Shown here in pieces: positions 20,044 to 28,678 of a stretch of DNA of 64,000 nucleotides. The DNA comes from Sphingobium psychrophilum. GTDB taxonomy: Bacteria; Pseudomonadota; Alphaproteobacteria; Sphingomonadales; Sphingomonadaceae. Where the stretch lies: NCBI RefSeq assembly GCF_012927105.1, contig NZ_JABBFV010000005.1:186001-250000 (forward strand). Direction: 5' to 3'. The notes beneath the pieces were generated by a model. That model searched no databases. It was not told the DNA's origin and saw only the letters and a program-made list of their open reading frames with translations. The translations under genes and the position numbers were made by a program. How positions within the stretch are numbered: position 1 is the first letter of the stretch; every line of letters starts with the position of its first letter.

Positions 20044-20775
20044 TCAATCCCCGTCAGGATTTTCGCCGCGCCCGGCGGCTGTGTACTCGCCGCCCTGGCC
20101 TTCTCCCGCCTCGCCATGCGCCTGCGGGCTGAAGGCGGCGGGATCGAACCGCGTGATGCCGAACACCGCCGCGATGACGACCACGCCGCCCAGCACGACC
20201 GCCATGAAACCCGGAACCCGCGCATCCCGCGCGCCCGGGTAGAGTGCGGTGCGCTTGCGACCCGTGACCATCGCTCTGGCGAGGTTGTCGCGAGTGACTA
20301 GCGACATCACGAGAACGGCGGCGACATGGATGCCGACCAGCGCCAGCATGCCGTAGGCGAGCGCTTCGTGGATGTCTTCGTCCGCTTTGCCCGCATCGAC
20401 CTGGATGCCGGTCCACAGGACTGCGCCGACCGCCGCGAACAGGGCAAGCACAGCAAGCGCGCCAAGCGGATTATGCCCGACCGTGCGCTCCGGATGGCCG
20501 GTCACGAGGCCACGGATATGCGCCACGATACCCGAAGGCCGGATGAAATTCACGAACCGCGCATGCTCGCCTCCGACAAATCCCCAGATCAGGCGAAACG
20601 CAAGGAGCACGGCCGCGACCCAGCCGGCCGCCATGTGCCAGGCGGCGATCGGACTGTCACCTTCCGAGGATAGGAAGGCCGCTGTTATCGCAGCGACGAG
20701 CAGCCAGTGAAACAGCCTGAGCGGCGCGTCCCAGACCTTGAATGTATTGCCACCAGCGGGGTTTGCCACGAGCAT
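20044..20775 (-). CDS. cytochrome b561 / di-heme b-type membrane cytochrome
   Basis: The roughly 243-residue membrane protein has four core spans with histidines placed as in the bacterial b561 family (LFHWLLVAAI, AWHMAAGWVAAVLLAFRLIWGF, and a histidine in LVGIHVAAVLVM). A fifth span (MAVVLGGVVVIAAVFGITRF) and a charged tail follow. It probably moves electrons between quinone and a periplasmic partner such as a c-type cytochrome. The sequence AAAGGAG overlaps an ATG at 20781 but sits six bases before ATG 20775, so 20775 is the likely start. The two-component genes follow after about 120 bases. Confidence 0.85.
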   Translation of the reverse strand: MLVANPAGGNTFKVWDAPLRLFHWLLVAAITAAFLSSEGDSPIAAWHMAAGWVAAVLLAFRLIWGFVGGEHARFVNFIRPSGIVAHIRGLVTGHPERTVGHNPLGALAVLALFAAVGAVLWTGIQVDAGKADEDIHEALAYGMLALVGIHVAAVLVMSLVTRDNLARAMVTGRKRTALYPGARDARVPGFMAVVLGGVVVIAAVFGITRFDPAAFSPQAHGEAGEGQGGEYTAAGRGENPDGD

Positions 20776-21231
20776 CGACATCTCCTTTGCCCAATCGATA
20801 GGGCCGCTTACTGACGACAGCCTGACGGCCGCGACAATGATCCCTTAGTGGGCGTCCGCTGCACGTGCGCGAAGACACTCGCGGCGGCTGAAGCTATCAG
20901 CGATGATGCTGAGCGGCCGTTCTGACGGTCCCTGAGCACGATACGCTTCGTTTGGGCAAGCAATGACGCGTTGCCCGGCGAGCAGATCTATTCGCCGCAC
21001 ATCGGCGCGCGCATTGTGGGCGGCACACGCGTGACAGCCCTGCGAAACGGCTATGGCGACAAACGGGAGGAAACAGATGATGATAGGTGTTGCCGGGCCT
21101 GATCAGGTTGTCGGCCGAAACGGCGAGCGGCAACTTAAAGTCCCGAGACCGCCCGCTCTTGCGTGTCGGAAACGGAACGCCATCTCGTTGGACAGCGTTT
21201 CGATTGATCCGGCAGCCGTCGGCGAGCGGAT
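20776..21231. other. 456-base gap between cytochrome b561 and NRDE genes
   Basis: The gap holds the divergent promoter region of cytochrome b561 and NRDE. I see GCTTACTGACG near 20810 and a short ORF with a strong ribosome site at 21077 (listed separately). The opposite-strand frame across 20897-21391 is proline- and arginine-rich, with no family resemblance. Confidence 0.4.
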
Positions 21232-21244
21232 ATGTGCGTCTTAG
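21077..21244 (+). CDS. possible 55-residue leader ORF overlapping the NRDE start
   Basis: ATG 21077 follows GGGAGGAAACAG, one of the best ribosome sites in the window. The frame runs MMIGVAGPDQVVGRN... to a stop at 21242-21244, overlapping the NRDE start codon (21232) by 13 bases in another frame. The peptide matches nothing I know and becomes less protein-like in its second half. It may be a coupling leader for NRDE, whose own ribosome site is weak, or chance. Confidence 0.3.
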   Translation: MMIGVAGPDQVVGRNGERQLKVPRPPALACRKRNAISLDSVSIDPAAVGERICAS

Positions 21245-21993
21245 CATTGGCGTGGTGCGCGCACCCGAATTGGCGCCTCGTCGTTGCCGGCAACCGTGAC
21301 GAGTTTCACGCGCGCCCTGCAGAACCGTTACGACGATGGGACGAGCCCGATCATGTGCTTGCGGGCAGGGATCTGCTATCGGGCGGCACATGGCTCGGCG
21401 CCTCGGAGCAGGGACGGTTTGCCGTGGTCACGAACCTGCGAGGCTTCGGGCCGTCGGAGCCAGGCCGACCGTCCCGCGGTCTTCTATTGAAGGATCTGTT
21501 GGCGGGGGAGGGGCGATATGCCGAACCAGCCGACGCGGACCTCGTGGATTTCAATCCGTTCAACCTCATCGTGGTCCAGCCCGGCCAGGCCGAATTCTGG
21601 TCCAACAGGCCCGGTCCCACGCGGCACATCCTGCCGCCGCAGGTCTATGGTCTGTCCAACGGCGGGCTGGACGAGCCCTGGCCCAAGACTGTTCGCCTCA
21701 AGGCCGTTCTTCGCGACTGGATCGGCGCCGGCGCGCAGCACCCCGAGAGTCTTCTGGACGGACTAATGGAAGAGACCCTTACGGAACCGTCCGATTGGCC
21801 GGTCGGCCCATCTGACGTGGTGCAGGAGCCACCTCTTTCGCCGATTTTTATCCGCGATCCGGTTTACGGGACGCGGTGCAGCACCGTCGTCGCGATTGAT
21901 GGTGTCGGGCGCGGCATCATCTTCGAGCGTCGTTTCGGCGCGAGTGGAGACAGGGAGGGTGAAACGGCCATCCCATTCTCGTGGCCGCGTTGA
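21232..21993 (+). CDS. NRDE-family protein (TANGO2-like)
   Basis: The 253 residues begin MCVLALAW and carry the defining NRDE motif in VVAGNRDEFHARPAEPLRRW near residues 20-39. Further family segments are AGRDLLSGGTWLGASEQGRFAVVTNLRGF and YGTRCSTVVAID. The N-terminal cysteine fits an Ntn-hydrolase-like fold. TANGO2 homologues have been linked to heme or lipid handling, and the bacterial role is unsettled. The start codon lies inside a short upstream ORF with a strong ribosome site. It converges on a small conserved gene downstream. Confidence 0.88.
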   Translation: MCVLALAWCAHPNWRLVVAGNRDEFHARPAEPLRRWDEPDHVLAGRDLLSGGTWLGASEQGRFAVVTNLRGFGPSEPGRPSRGLLLKDLLAGEGRYAEPADADLVDFNPFNLIVVQPGQAEFWSNRPGPTRHILPPQVYGLSNGGLDEPWPKTVRLKAVLRDWIGAGAQHPESLLDGLMEETLTEPSDWPVGPSDVVQEPPLSPIFIRDPVYGTRCSTVVAIDGVGRGIIFERRFGASGDREGETAIPFSWPR

Positions 21994-22155
21994 GGCTCTG
22001 ACGTGCGCCGCGGCTGGATGGAGGATCGCATCAGCCCCGGAGGCTTGCGCAGGGCATTCGCAGACATGCGCCAACCATCGCCGGTCCAGCGGCCGGCCGC
22101 GCCGCCGGTCGCCCCACACGCCGCACCTCGCGGGAGGTGAAGTTTTCCATTAGAT

Positions 22156-22338
22156 TCAGATTACGGGGACCGCCGATATCACTCGAATGTCCCCCGGCTC
22201 GCTCCGCCGGGCCGCGACAGCCTTCGCCTTTTCGACTGCCAGCAGTCCGCGAAGAGTCGTCGCCTTGCAGGCGTCGGTTTCGCTCGCGAGCAGATTCTCG
22301 AACCGCTCGATATTGGTCTGGGTAACAAATTCCTTCAT
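22156..22338 (-). CDS. small conserved protein of 60 residues
   Basis: ATG 22338 has GAAGGA about eight bases upstream and opens MKEFVTQTNIERFENLLASE, ending in AVPVI. The pattern of a helix with NIERFENLLASETD followed by TLRGLLAVEKAK resembles short helical proteins seen repeatedly in alphaproteobacteria, of unknown function. The longer frame from 22683 adds arginine- and cysteine-rich residues that do not look coding. It converges on NRDE and is divergent from the phasin. Confidence 0.6.
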   Translation of the reverse strand: MKEFVTQTNIERFENLLASETDACKATTLRGLLAVEKAKAVAARRSEPGDIRVISAVPVI

Positions 22339-22699
22339 GGCCGCTGTTCCTTCGGAACGCTGCCCGGACCTGTCCGAGTCGTCTGACAGATCATAGCATG
22401 GCCCGACCCAATGGGCGCTCACATATGCCGAGAGTTCGCATTTCGGACTCCATTTCCGCGTACTTTCACATCCACATCGGTGCAAAATCTCAACGAGCGT
22501 TGCTTTGTGCGGAGATTCACTCTCTCGCGTTCGGCGTTCACGCAGGCAGCCGATAGTGTTACCGCCGCGCGTCCCGCAGCCCGTGCCGCTGTCGGCAAAC
22601 TTCCCAAACCGGCCTACGTAGCATTCCCAATGCATGTCGGTTCTGCGTTTCGCCACAACGCATGCTTCCCCTTGAATTCGCACCGCAGGAGAAGACTCG
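22339..22699. other. 361-base divergent intergenic region upstream of the phasin
   Basis: No gene is visible. The region contains the eight-base palindrome CTACGTAG at 22614-22621, about 80 bases before the phasin start. This echoes the TACGTA before phaC and before the small membrane protein at 33663. GCATTCCCAATGC directly after it forms another short inverted repeat. Confidence 0.45.
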
Positions 22700-23071
22700 A
22701 TGACCTATCCCCTCGATCAACTGACCGCGACTTCCGAGGCTAATGTCCGCCTCGCGACAAGCATGGTCGAGACAGCCCGCCAGGCCGGAGAAGATTGGAT
22801 GGATCTTGCGGGGAAGGCGTTCACGCATGTCGGCAAACCGGCTGAGACCAATGGCAAGGCCGGATTTTTGCCTTTTTCGCTGATCGCTCCGGGCAATCTC
22901 GGCGAAGGCGTTCTTGCCTCCGTGAACAAGAGCCGGGAGCGAACGACCCGGACGCTCGCCAGCGCGTGGGAAGCCTGGCAGCGCTCCATGGCTGATGCCT
23001 GGAATCCCGCGAAGCTGCTCGCCGGCGCGGCCAGGAACGCGGCGTCGGCCAACACGCAGCCTGCCGCCTGA
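22700..23071 (+). CDS. phasin-family protein
   Basis: The 123 residues are mostly amphipathic helix (SEANVRLATSMVETARQAGEDWMDLAGKAF...) with an alanine- and proline-ended tail, as in phasins that coat polyhydroxyalkanoate granules. A GCAGGAG ribosome site precedes the ATG by about ten bases. The presence of PhaC and a second phasin-like gene in the window supports the assignment. The middle segment (about 50-70) is more hydrophobic than in common phasins (AGFLPFSLIAPGNLGEG). Confidence 0.65.
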   Translation: MTYPLDQLTATSEANVRLATSMVETARQAGEDWMDLAGKAFTHVGKPAETNGKAGFLPFSLIAPGNLGEGVLASVNKSRERTTRTLASAWEAWQRSMADAWNPAKLLAGAARNAASANTQPAA

Positions 23072-23251
23072 CGGCGTGGCTCCCGCCGGTCGTCAGGCAG
23101 CAGATTCACGCTCACATGATGCGATGCGCACCATGTGTCTGCCCAGCTGTCCAGCGGCCGGTATCGTGTCATCGTCCAATGAGCGTCTTCTCGGACAAAG
23201 GGGCCACCGCGCGAAGCCGATGGCTCGGCCGATATGCCCGGCAGGACCGCG

Positions 23252-24880
23252 ATGATGAGCGATTTCACACCCCTCATCGATCTGGTTGCCCAGCCGGGCA
23301 CTGGTCCGGTGCGCACGCGCCATCCGCTCTATCTTGATCTTCTACCGCCTTGCAATCATGCGTGCCCGGCAGGCGAGGACATCCAGGCCTGGCTCGCCCA
23401 TGCCCGGGCGGGTCGCTACCGTGAGGCCTGGCTGACGCTGGTGCAGGATAATCCCTTGCCGGCCATTCACGGGCGGGTCTGCTATCACCCGTGCGAGGTG
23501 AGCTGTAATCGCAAGGACATCGACAGCGCGGTCTCGATCCACGCAGTCGAGCGCTTCCTCGGCGACGAGGCGGCCCGCGAAGGCTGGCGTCTGCCTGTCG
23601 AGGCAACCCCCTCCGGCAAGCGCGTGCTGATCGTCGGGGCGGGACCGAGCGGTCTTTCCGCCGCCTATCATCTGGCGCGGCTGGGTCACACGGTGGAAAT
23701 CCGGGATGCTGGCCCGTTGCCGGGCGGGATGATGCATTTCGGCATCCCGGCCTACCGGCTACCGCGCGAGGAGCTGATGCGCGAGGTGCAGCGGATCGAG
23801 GCGATGGGCGTCAGCATCGTCCTCGATCACAAGGTCGAGGATCTGCTCGCGGAGAAGGATGCTGGCGGCTTCGACGCCGCGTTCGTCGCGATTGGAGCGC
23901 ATGCCTCCAGGCATGTCGACATTCCCGCGCGCGACGCCGCGCATGTCCTCGACGCGGTCAGCCTGCTGCGCGGGGTCGGGGCCGGCGAACACCCGAAACT
24001 GGGGCGGCGGGTGGCCATCTATGGCGGCGGCAACACGGCGATGGATGCCGCCCGTACCGCCAGGCGCCTGGGCGCCGACGAAGCGCTGATCATCTATCAT
24101 CGCGACCGGGCGCATATGGCGGCCCACGCGTTCGAGGCCGAGGAGGCACTCCAGGAGGGCGTGAAGATCCGGTGGCTGACCAGCATCAGGGACATCGCCG
24201 GCCCGAGCCTGACGGTCGAGGTCATGGAGCTGGGGGTCGACGGCACGCCACGCGGTACCGGCGAAATCGAAACGCTGACGGCGGACACGCTCGTGCTGGC
24301 GCTGGGGCAGCAGGCCGAAAGTGGTTTCCTCGCGAAGATCCCCGGTATCGAGGTAGCGGCGGACGGCACCGTCGTCGTCGCCCCGAACATGATGACCGGC
24401 CATCCCGGCATTTTCGCGGGCGGCGACATGGTGCCGAGCGAGCGCACCGTCACCGCCGCCGTCGGGCACGGCAAGAAGGCGGCGCGCGCCATCGACGGCT
24501 GGCTGCGCGGCGAGGACGCGCGGCCCGCACAGCCGCGCCCCGTCGTCGGCTTCGAGATGCTGCATCTGCCGATCTACAGCGACGCCGAGCAACGCGCGCA
24601 GGCCACATTGCCGGCCGCGACGCGGTCCGCCGGATTCGAGGAAGTGGTGGCCGGGCTGGGCGAAGCGGACGCTCGTTACGAAGCGCAGCGTTGCCTGTCC
24701 TGCGGCAATTGTTTCGAATGCGACCAATGCTATGCGGCCTGCCCCGAGCAGGCGATCGAGAAGCTCGGTCCCGGGCTGCGCTACCGGCTCCTCTACGATC
24801 GCTGCACCGGATGCGGCGTCTGCTACGAGAGCTGCCCCTGCCATGCGATCGAGATGATCCCCGAACCGGCGGCGAGCTGA
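23252..24880 (+). CDS. GltD-like NAD(P) oxidoreductase with N- and C-terminal iron-sulfur domains
   Basis: The 542 residues have three parts. The N-terminal domain has cysteines in CNHACPAGEDIQAW and CYHPCEVSC, as in the glutamate-synthase small subunit, for two [4Fe-4S] clusters. A two-dinucleotide core follows (GAGPSGLSAAYHLARLG near 128, GGGNTAMDAARTARRLG near 257). The C-terminus is ferredoxin-like with CLSCGNCFECDQCYAACP and CTGCGVCYESCPC. ATG 23252 or 23255 fits AGGA five to eight bases upstream. The stop lies eight bases before nifJ. It probably transfers electrons between NifJ and NAD(P), replacing a free ferredoxin. Confidence 0.87.
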   Translation: MMSDFTPLIDLVAQPGTGPVRTRHPLYLDLLPPCNHACPAGEDIQAWLAHARAGRYREAWLTLVQDNPLPAIHGRVCYHPCEVSCNRKDIDSAVSIHAVERFLGDEAAREGWRLPVEATPSGKRVLIVGAGPSGLSAAYHLARLGHTVEIRDAGPLPGGMMHFGIPAYRLPREELMREVQRIEAMGVSIVLDHKVEDLLAEKDAGGFDAAFVAIGAHASRHVDIPARDAAHVLDAVSLLRGVGAGEHPKLGRRVAIYGGGNTAMDAARTARRLGADEALIIYHRDRAHMAAHAFEAEEALQEGVKIRWLTSIRDIAGPSLTVEVMELGVDGTPRGTGEIETLTADTLVLALGQQAESGFLAKIPGIEVAADGTVVVAPNMMTGHPGIFAGGDMVPSERTVTAAVGHGKKAARAIDGWLRGEDARPAQPRPVVGFEMLHLPIYSDAEQRAQATLPAATRSAGFEEVVAGLGEADARYEAQRCLSCGNCFECDQCYAACPEQAIEKLGPGLRYRLLYDRCTGCGVCYESCPCHAIEMIPEPAAS

Positions 24881-24888
24881 AGGAAGGC

Positions 24889-27800
24889 ATGATGCAGCCC
24901 GACATGCCCCGTACCGAGATCATGGACGGCAACACCGCGGTTGCCCATGTCGCCTACCGGATCAACGAGGTGTGCGCGATCTACCCGATCACGCCATCCT
25001 CGACGATGGCCGAGCTGGCCGATGAATGGTCCGCCGGGGGACTGACCAACATCTGGGGTAATGTGCCGGTCGTGCAGGAAATGCAGAGCGAAGGCGGCGC
25101 CGCAGGCGCGGTCCATGGAGCGTTGCAGTCCGGTGCGCTCACGACGACTTTCACGGCATCGCAGGGGTTGCTGCTGATGCTGCCCAACATGTTCAAGATC
25201 GCCGGCGAGCTGACCTCGACCGTGTTCCATGTCGCCGCCCGGGCGATCGCGACGCAGGCCCTCTCGATCTTCGGCGATCATTCCGATGTCATGGCGGTGC
25301 GGACGACCGGCTTTGCCCTACTGTCGTCCGCCTCAGTGCAGGAGGCCCATGACGCAGCGCTGATCGCGCAGGCGGCGACGCTCGAGGCCCGCATACCGTT
25401 CCTGCACTTCTTCGACGGCTTTCGAACCTCGCACGAGCTCAACAAGATCAGCCTGCTCTCGGATATCCAGATCCGCGCGATGATCGACCAGGATCTCGTT
25501 CGCGCGCACCGGGCCCGGGCGCTGACACCGGAGCATCCCGTCGTGCGCGGCACGGCGCATAATCCGGACACCTTCTTCCAGGCGCGCGAGACGGTGAACC
25601 CCTATTACGCCTGTCTGCCCGCGATCGTGCAGGCGACAATGGACCGCTTCGCCGCGCTGACCGGCCGGGCCTACCATCTGTTCGAATATACCGGGCCGAG
25701 CGACGCCGATCGCGTGATCGTGCTGATGGGCTCGAGCGTGGCGACTGCGTGCGAGACGGCGGCGTTCCTTGAAGCCCGGGGCGAGTCCGTCGGTGTGTTG
25801 CAGGTGCGGCTGTACCGCCCGTTCGCGACCGAGCAGTTCCTGCAGGCCCTGCCCGAGACCTGCCGCGCGATCGCGGTGATCGAGCAGACCAAGGAACCGG
25901 GCGCATCGGGCGAGCCGCTCTACCAGGACGTTGTCGCGACGTTGGCCCAGGCGGTCGCAAGCGGTACGCGCGCGGCCATGCCGCGGGTGATCGGCGGACG
26001 CTATGGTCTGGGATCGAAGAACTTCAGTCCGGCGCAGGCGAAGGCCGTGTTCGACGAACTGAAAAGCGCCAATCCCAAGCACGGCTTCACCGTCGGCATC
26101 GAGGACGACATCGCGCAGACCAGTCTTGCGGTCGATCCGGATTTCTCGCTCGAGCGCGAGGATGTCGTGCGGGCCCTGTTCTTCGGGCTCGGCGCCGATG
26201 GCACGGTCGGCGCCAACAAGGACAGCGTCAAGATCCTCGCCGAGGATGCCAACAGCTATGCTCAGGGCTATTTCGTCTATGACTCGCACAAGTCGGGCGC
26301 GCAGACGATCTCGCACCTGCGGTTCGGAAAGCATCCGATCGGATCGAGCTATCTGATCGAATCGGCCAACTTCATAGCCTGTCACCAGTCCGGCCTTCTC
26401 GACCGCCTCGATGTGCTGCGGCTGGCGGTCGATGGCGGGACATTCCTGCTCAACACGCCGCATGGGCAGGAGGCCGTCTGGCATCATCTGCCGCGCTCGC
26501 TCCAGCGCCAGATCGTCGACAAAAAGCTGCGCTTCTTCGTGATCGACGCCTCCCGGGTCGCGCGCGAGGCGGGCCTGGACGAGCGGATCAACACCGTGCT
26601 GCAGACCTGCTTCTTCGCCATTTCGGGCGTGCTGCCGCGCGACGAGGCGATCGGGCGGATCAAGCACGCGATCGAGGCGAGCTACGGGATCAAGGGCGCG
26701 GGCGTGGTGCGCGCGAATTTCGCGGCAGTCGACCATGCGCTGGCCAATCTGTTCGAGGTGGCGGTGCCGTCCACCGTGACGAGCCTGTTCGAACGACCGC
26801 CAACGGTGCCGTCGCGCGCGCCGGCGTTCGTCCAGGAAGTGACTGCCAGCATGATGCGTGGTCGCGGCGACGATCTCCGCGTCAGCCAACTGCCGATCGA
26901 TGGAACCTATCCTTCGGGAACCGCGGCGTTCGAGAAGCGGAACGTCTCGGAGAGCGTCGCGCTCTGGGATCCGGACGTCTGCATCCAGTGCGGCCAATGT
27001 GGTTTTGCCTGCCCGCATAGCGTCATCCGTTCGAAATATTTCACACAGGATGCCTGCGACGGCGCGCCGGAAGGGTTCAAGCACGCGCCGGTCAACTCCC
27101 GCGGGAACCCTGAGGTTCGCTTCGCGCTGGAGGTCTATCTGGAGGACTGCACCGGTTGCGGCATCTGTGTCGAGGTCTGTCCCGCGCACAGTTCGCGCGA
27201 ACCGGGCAGGAAGGCGATCAACCTTGCGGACAAGGCGCCGATCCTTGAGACGGGGAAGGCCAGCATCGCCTTCTTCGAAACGCTGCCGGTCAACGATCGC
27301 GCGCGCGTCGATTTCGCCAATGTGCGCGGCGTGCAGTTCCTCGAGCCGCTGTTCGAATTCCCGGGCGCCTGCGCCGGCTGCGGCGAGACGCCCTATCTCA
27401 AGCTCCTGTCGCAGCTGTTTGGCGATCGGTTGCAGATCGCCAACGCGACCGGCTGCTCGTCGATCTACGGCGGCAATCTTCCGGTCACGCCCTGGACGAA
27501 GGATGCCTCCGGCCGCGGCCCCGCCTGGTCGAATTCGCTGTTCGAGGACAATGCGGAGTTCGGGCTGGGCTTCCGCCTTGCGGCGGACAAGCACCTCGAT
27601 CTGGCAAGGACGTTGCTGCTCGACCTGGCCGCGAGCCTGGGCGAGGAGGTCGCCCGGGCGATCCTCGACGCGCCGCAGGAGCGCGAGTCGGACCTGCGCG
27701 CCCAGCGCGCCCGTGTCGATGCCCTGAAGCAAAAGCTTGCTGCGCTGGATGACGAGCGGGCCCGTGATCTTCTTTCGGTCGTCGATCATCTCGTCAGGCG

Positions 27801-28527
27801 GAGCGTCTGGATCGTCGGCGGTGACGGCTGGGCCTACGACATCGGCTATGGCGGCCTCGACCACGTCCTGGCGAGCGGACGCGACGTCAATATCCTCGTG
27901 CTCGACACCGAAGTCTACTCCAACACCGGCGGCCAGGCCTCCAAGGCGACCCCACTCGGCGCCGTCGCCAAATTCGCGTCCGCGGGCAAGCGGGCGGCGC
28001 GCAAGGATCTCGCGCTGCAGGCGATCGCCTATGGCGACGTCTATGTCGCCCAGGTTGCGATGGGGGCCAACCCCCAGCATACGCTGCTCGCAATGCGGGA
28101 AGCCGAGGCTTATGCGGGTCCGTCGCTGATCATTGCCTATAGCCATTGCATCGCGCACGGCTTCGACCTGCGCCATGGCATGAAGCAGCAGGATCTGGCG
28201 ACCGCCAGCGGCTACTGGCCACTGTTCCGTTTCAACCCGCCGATGCGCGCGATCGGTGAAAGGCCGTTCCTGCTCGATTCACCGCGGCCGACGATAGCGT
28301 TCAAGGACTATGCCTATAACGAGTTGCGCTATCGCGCGCTCGCCCAGAGCGATCCGGCCGTAGCCGCGGCGCTGCTCGCCCAGGCACAGCAGGTCGCCGA
28401 CGAAAAATATCGCCAATACGAGGCGCTTGCGAGCCGCGGTGGCGATGGCTTCCATCCCGAAACACGCGAGGCCAGGCGACCGGCTGTCGCGCCAGCCAGG
28501 CGCGACCATTCGGGCGAGGCGGGATGA
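24889..28527 (+). CDS. nifJ: pyruvate:ferredoxin (flavodoxin) oxidoreductase, homodimeric
   Basis: The 1212 residues cover all PFOR domains in one chain. Domain I contains YPITPSSTMAELADEW. Two [4Fe-4S] motifs occur at CIQCGQCGFACP (from Cys698) and CTGCGICVEVCP (from Cys754). CAGCGETPYLKLL (Cys828) supplies proximal-cluster cysteines. The thiamine-diphosphate site runs from GDGWAYDIGYGG (about 979) to EVYSNTGGQ. The enzyme oxidatively decarboxylates pyruvate to acetyl-CoA. ATG 24889 (or 24892) follows AAGGAAGG. The open frame extends upstream to 24172, but that part is a shadow of the oxidoreductase gene. The C-terminal 30 residues are basic and not conserved. Confidence 0.95.
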   Translation: MMQPDMPRTEIMDGNTAVAHVAYRINEVCAIYPITPSSTMAELADEWSAGGLTNIWGNVPVVQEMQSEGGAAGAVHGALQSGALTTTFTASQGLLLMLPNMFKIAGELTSTVFHVAARAIATQALSIFGDHSDVMAVRTTGFALLSSASVQEAHDAALIAQAATLEARIPFLHFFDGFRTSHELNKISLLSDIQIRAMIDQDLVRAHRARALTPEHPVVRGTAHNPDTFFQARETVNPYYACLPAIVQATMDRFAALTGRAYHLFEYTGPSDADRVIVLMGSSVATACETAAFLEARGESVGVLQVRLYRPFATEQFLQALPETCRAIAVIEQTKEPGASGEPLYQDVVATLAQAVASGTRAAMPRVIGGRYGLGSKNFSPAQAKAVFDELKSANPKHGFTVGIEDDIAQTSLAVDPDFSLEREDVVRALFFGLGADGTVGANKDSVKILAEDANSYAQGYFVYDSHKSGAQTISHLRFGKHPIGSSYLIESANFIACHQSGLLDRLDVLRLAVDGGTFLLNTPHGQEAVWHHLPRSLQRQIVDKKLRFFVIDASRVAREAGLDERINTVLQTCFFAISGVLPRDEAIGRIKHAIEASYGIKGAGVVRANFAAVDHALANLFEVAVPSTVTSLFERPPTVPSRAPAFVQEVTASMMRGRGDDLRVSQLPIDGTYPSGTAAFEKRNVSESVALWDPDVCIQCGQCGFACPHSVIRSKYFTQDACDGAPEGFKHAPVNSRGNPEVRFALEVYLEDCTGCGICVEVCPAHSSREPGRKAINLADKAPILETGKASIAFFETLPVNDRARVDFANVRGVQFLEPLFEFPGACAGCGETPYLKLLSQLFGDRLQIANATGCSSIYGGNLPVTPWTKDASGRGPAWSNSLFEDNAEFGLGFRLAADKHLDLARTLLLDLAASLGEEVARAILDAPQERESDLRAQRARVDALKQKLAALDDERARDLLSVVDHLVRRSVWIVGGDGWAYDIGYGGLDHVLASGRDVNILVLDTEVYSNTGGQASKATPLGAVAKFASAGKRAARKDLALQAIAYGDVYVAQVAMGANPQHTLLAMREAEAYAGPSLIIAYSHCIAHGFDLRHGMKQQDLATASGYWPLFRFNPPMRAIGERPFLLDSPRPTIAFKDYAYNELRYRALAQSDPAVAAALLAQAQQVADEKYRQYEALASRGGDGFHPETREARRPAVAPARRDHSGEAG

Positions 28528-28558
28528 CGCGGCCCGTCGCCTGCAACCGTTCGTTCGC

Positions 28559-28579
28559 GCGCACGCGTCTCGCGTGCGC
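28559..28579. repeat. perfect nine-base-pair hairpin between nifJ and the next gene
   Basis: GCGCACGCG (28559-28567) and CGCGTGCGC (28571-28579) pair perfectly around the loop TCT. It lies 32 bases after the nifJ stop and 100 bases before the next start. No T-run follows, so it is more likely an mRNA-stabilising or processing stem than a simple terminator. Confidence 0.55.
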
Positions 28580-28678
28580 CAAGGGGCAACATCGCTCTGG
28601 CGTGGCCGCATGGGGCCGGTCGTGGAACGGTTCGTGCCGGGCAGGCTCGCATCTCGCGCCTTTGACCGGGAGCGGCGC

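Noticed and set aside
24172-24888. N-terminal extension of nifJ by 239 codons
   Set aside because: Arginine-rich, overlaps the oxidoreductase gene in another frame; the PFOR N-terminus begins at 24889 with a ribosome site.
25333-28176. 947-codon open frame on the minus strand
   Set aside because: It is the antisense shadow of nifJ, arises from strong GC bias in codon position three, and shows no family features.
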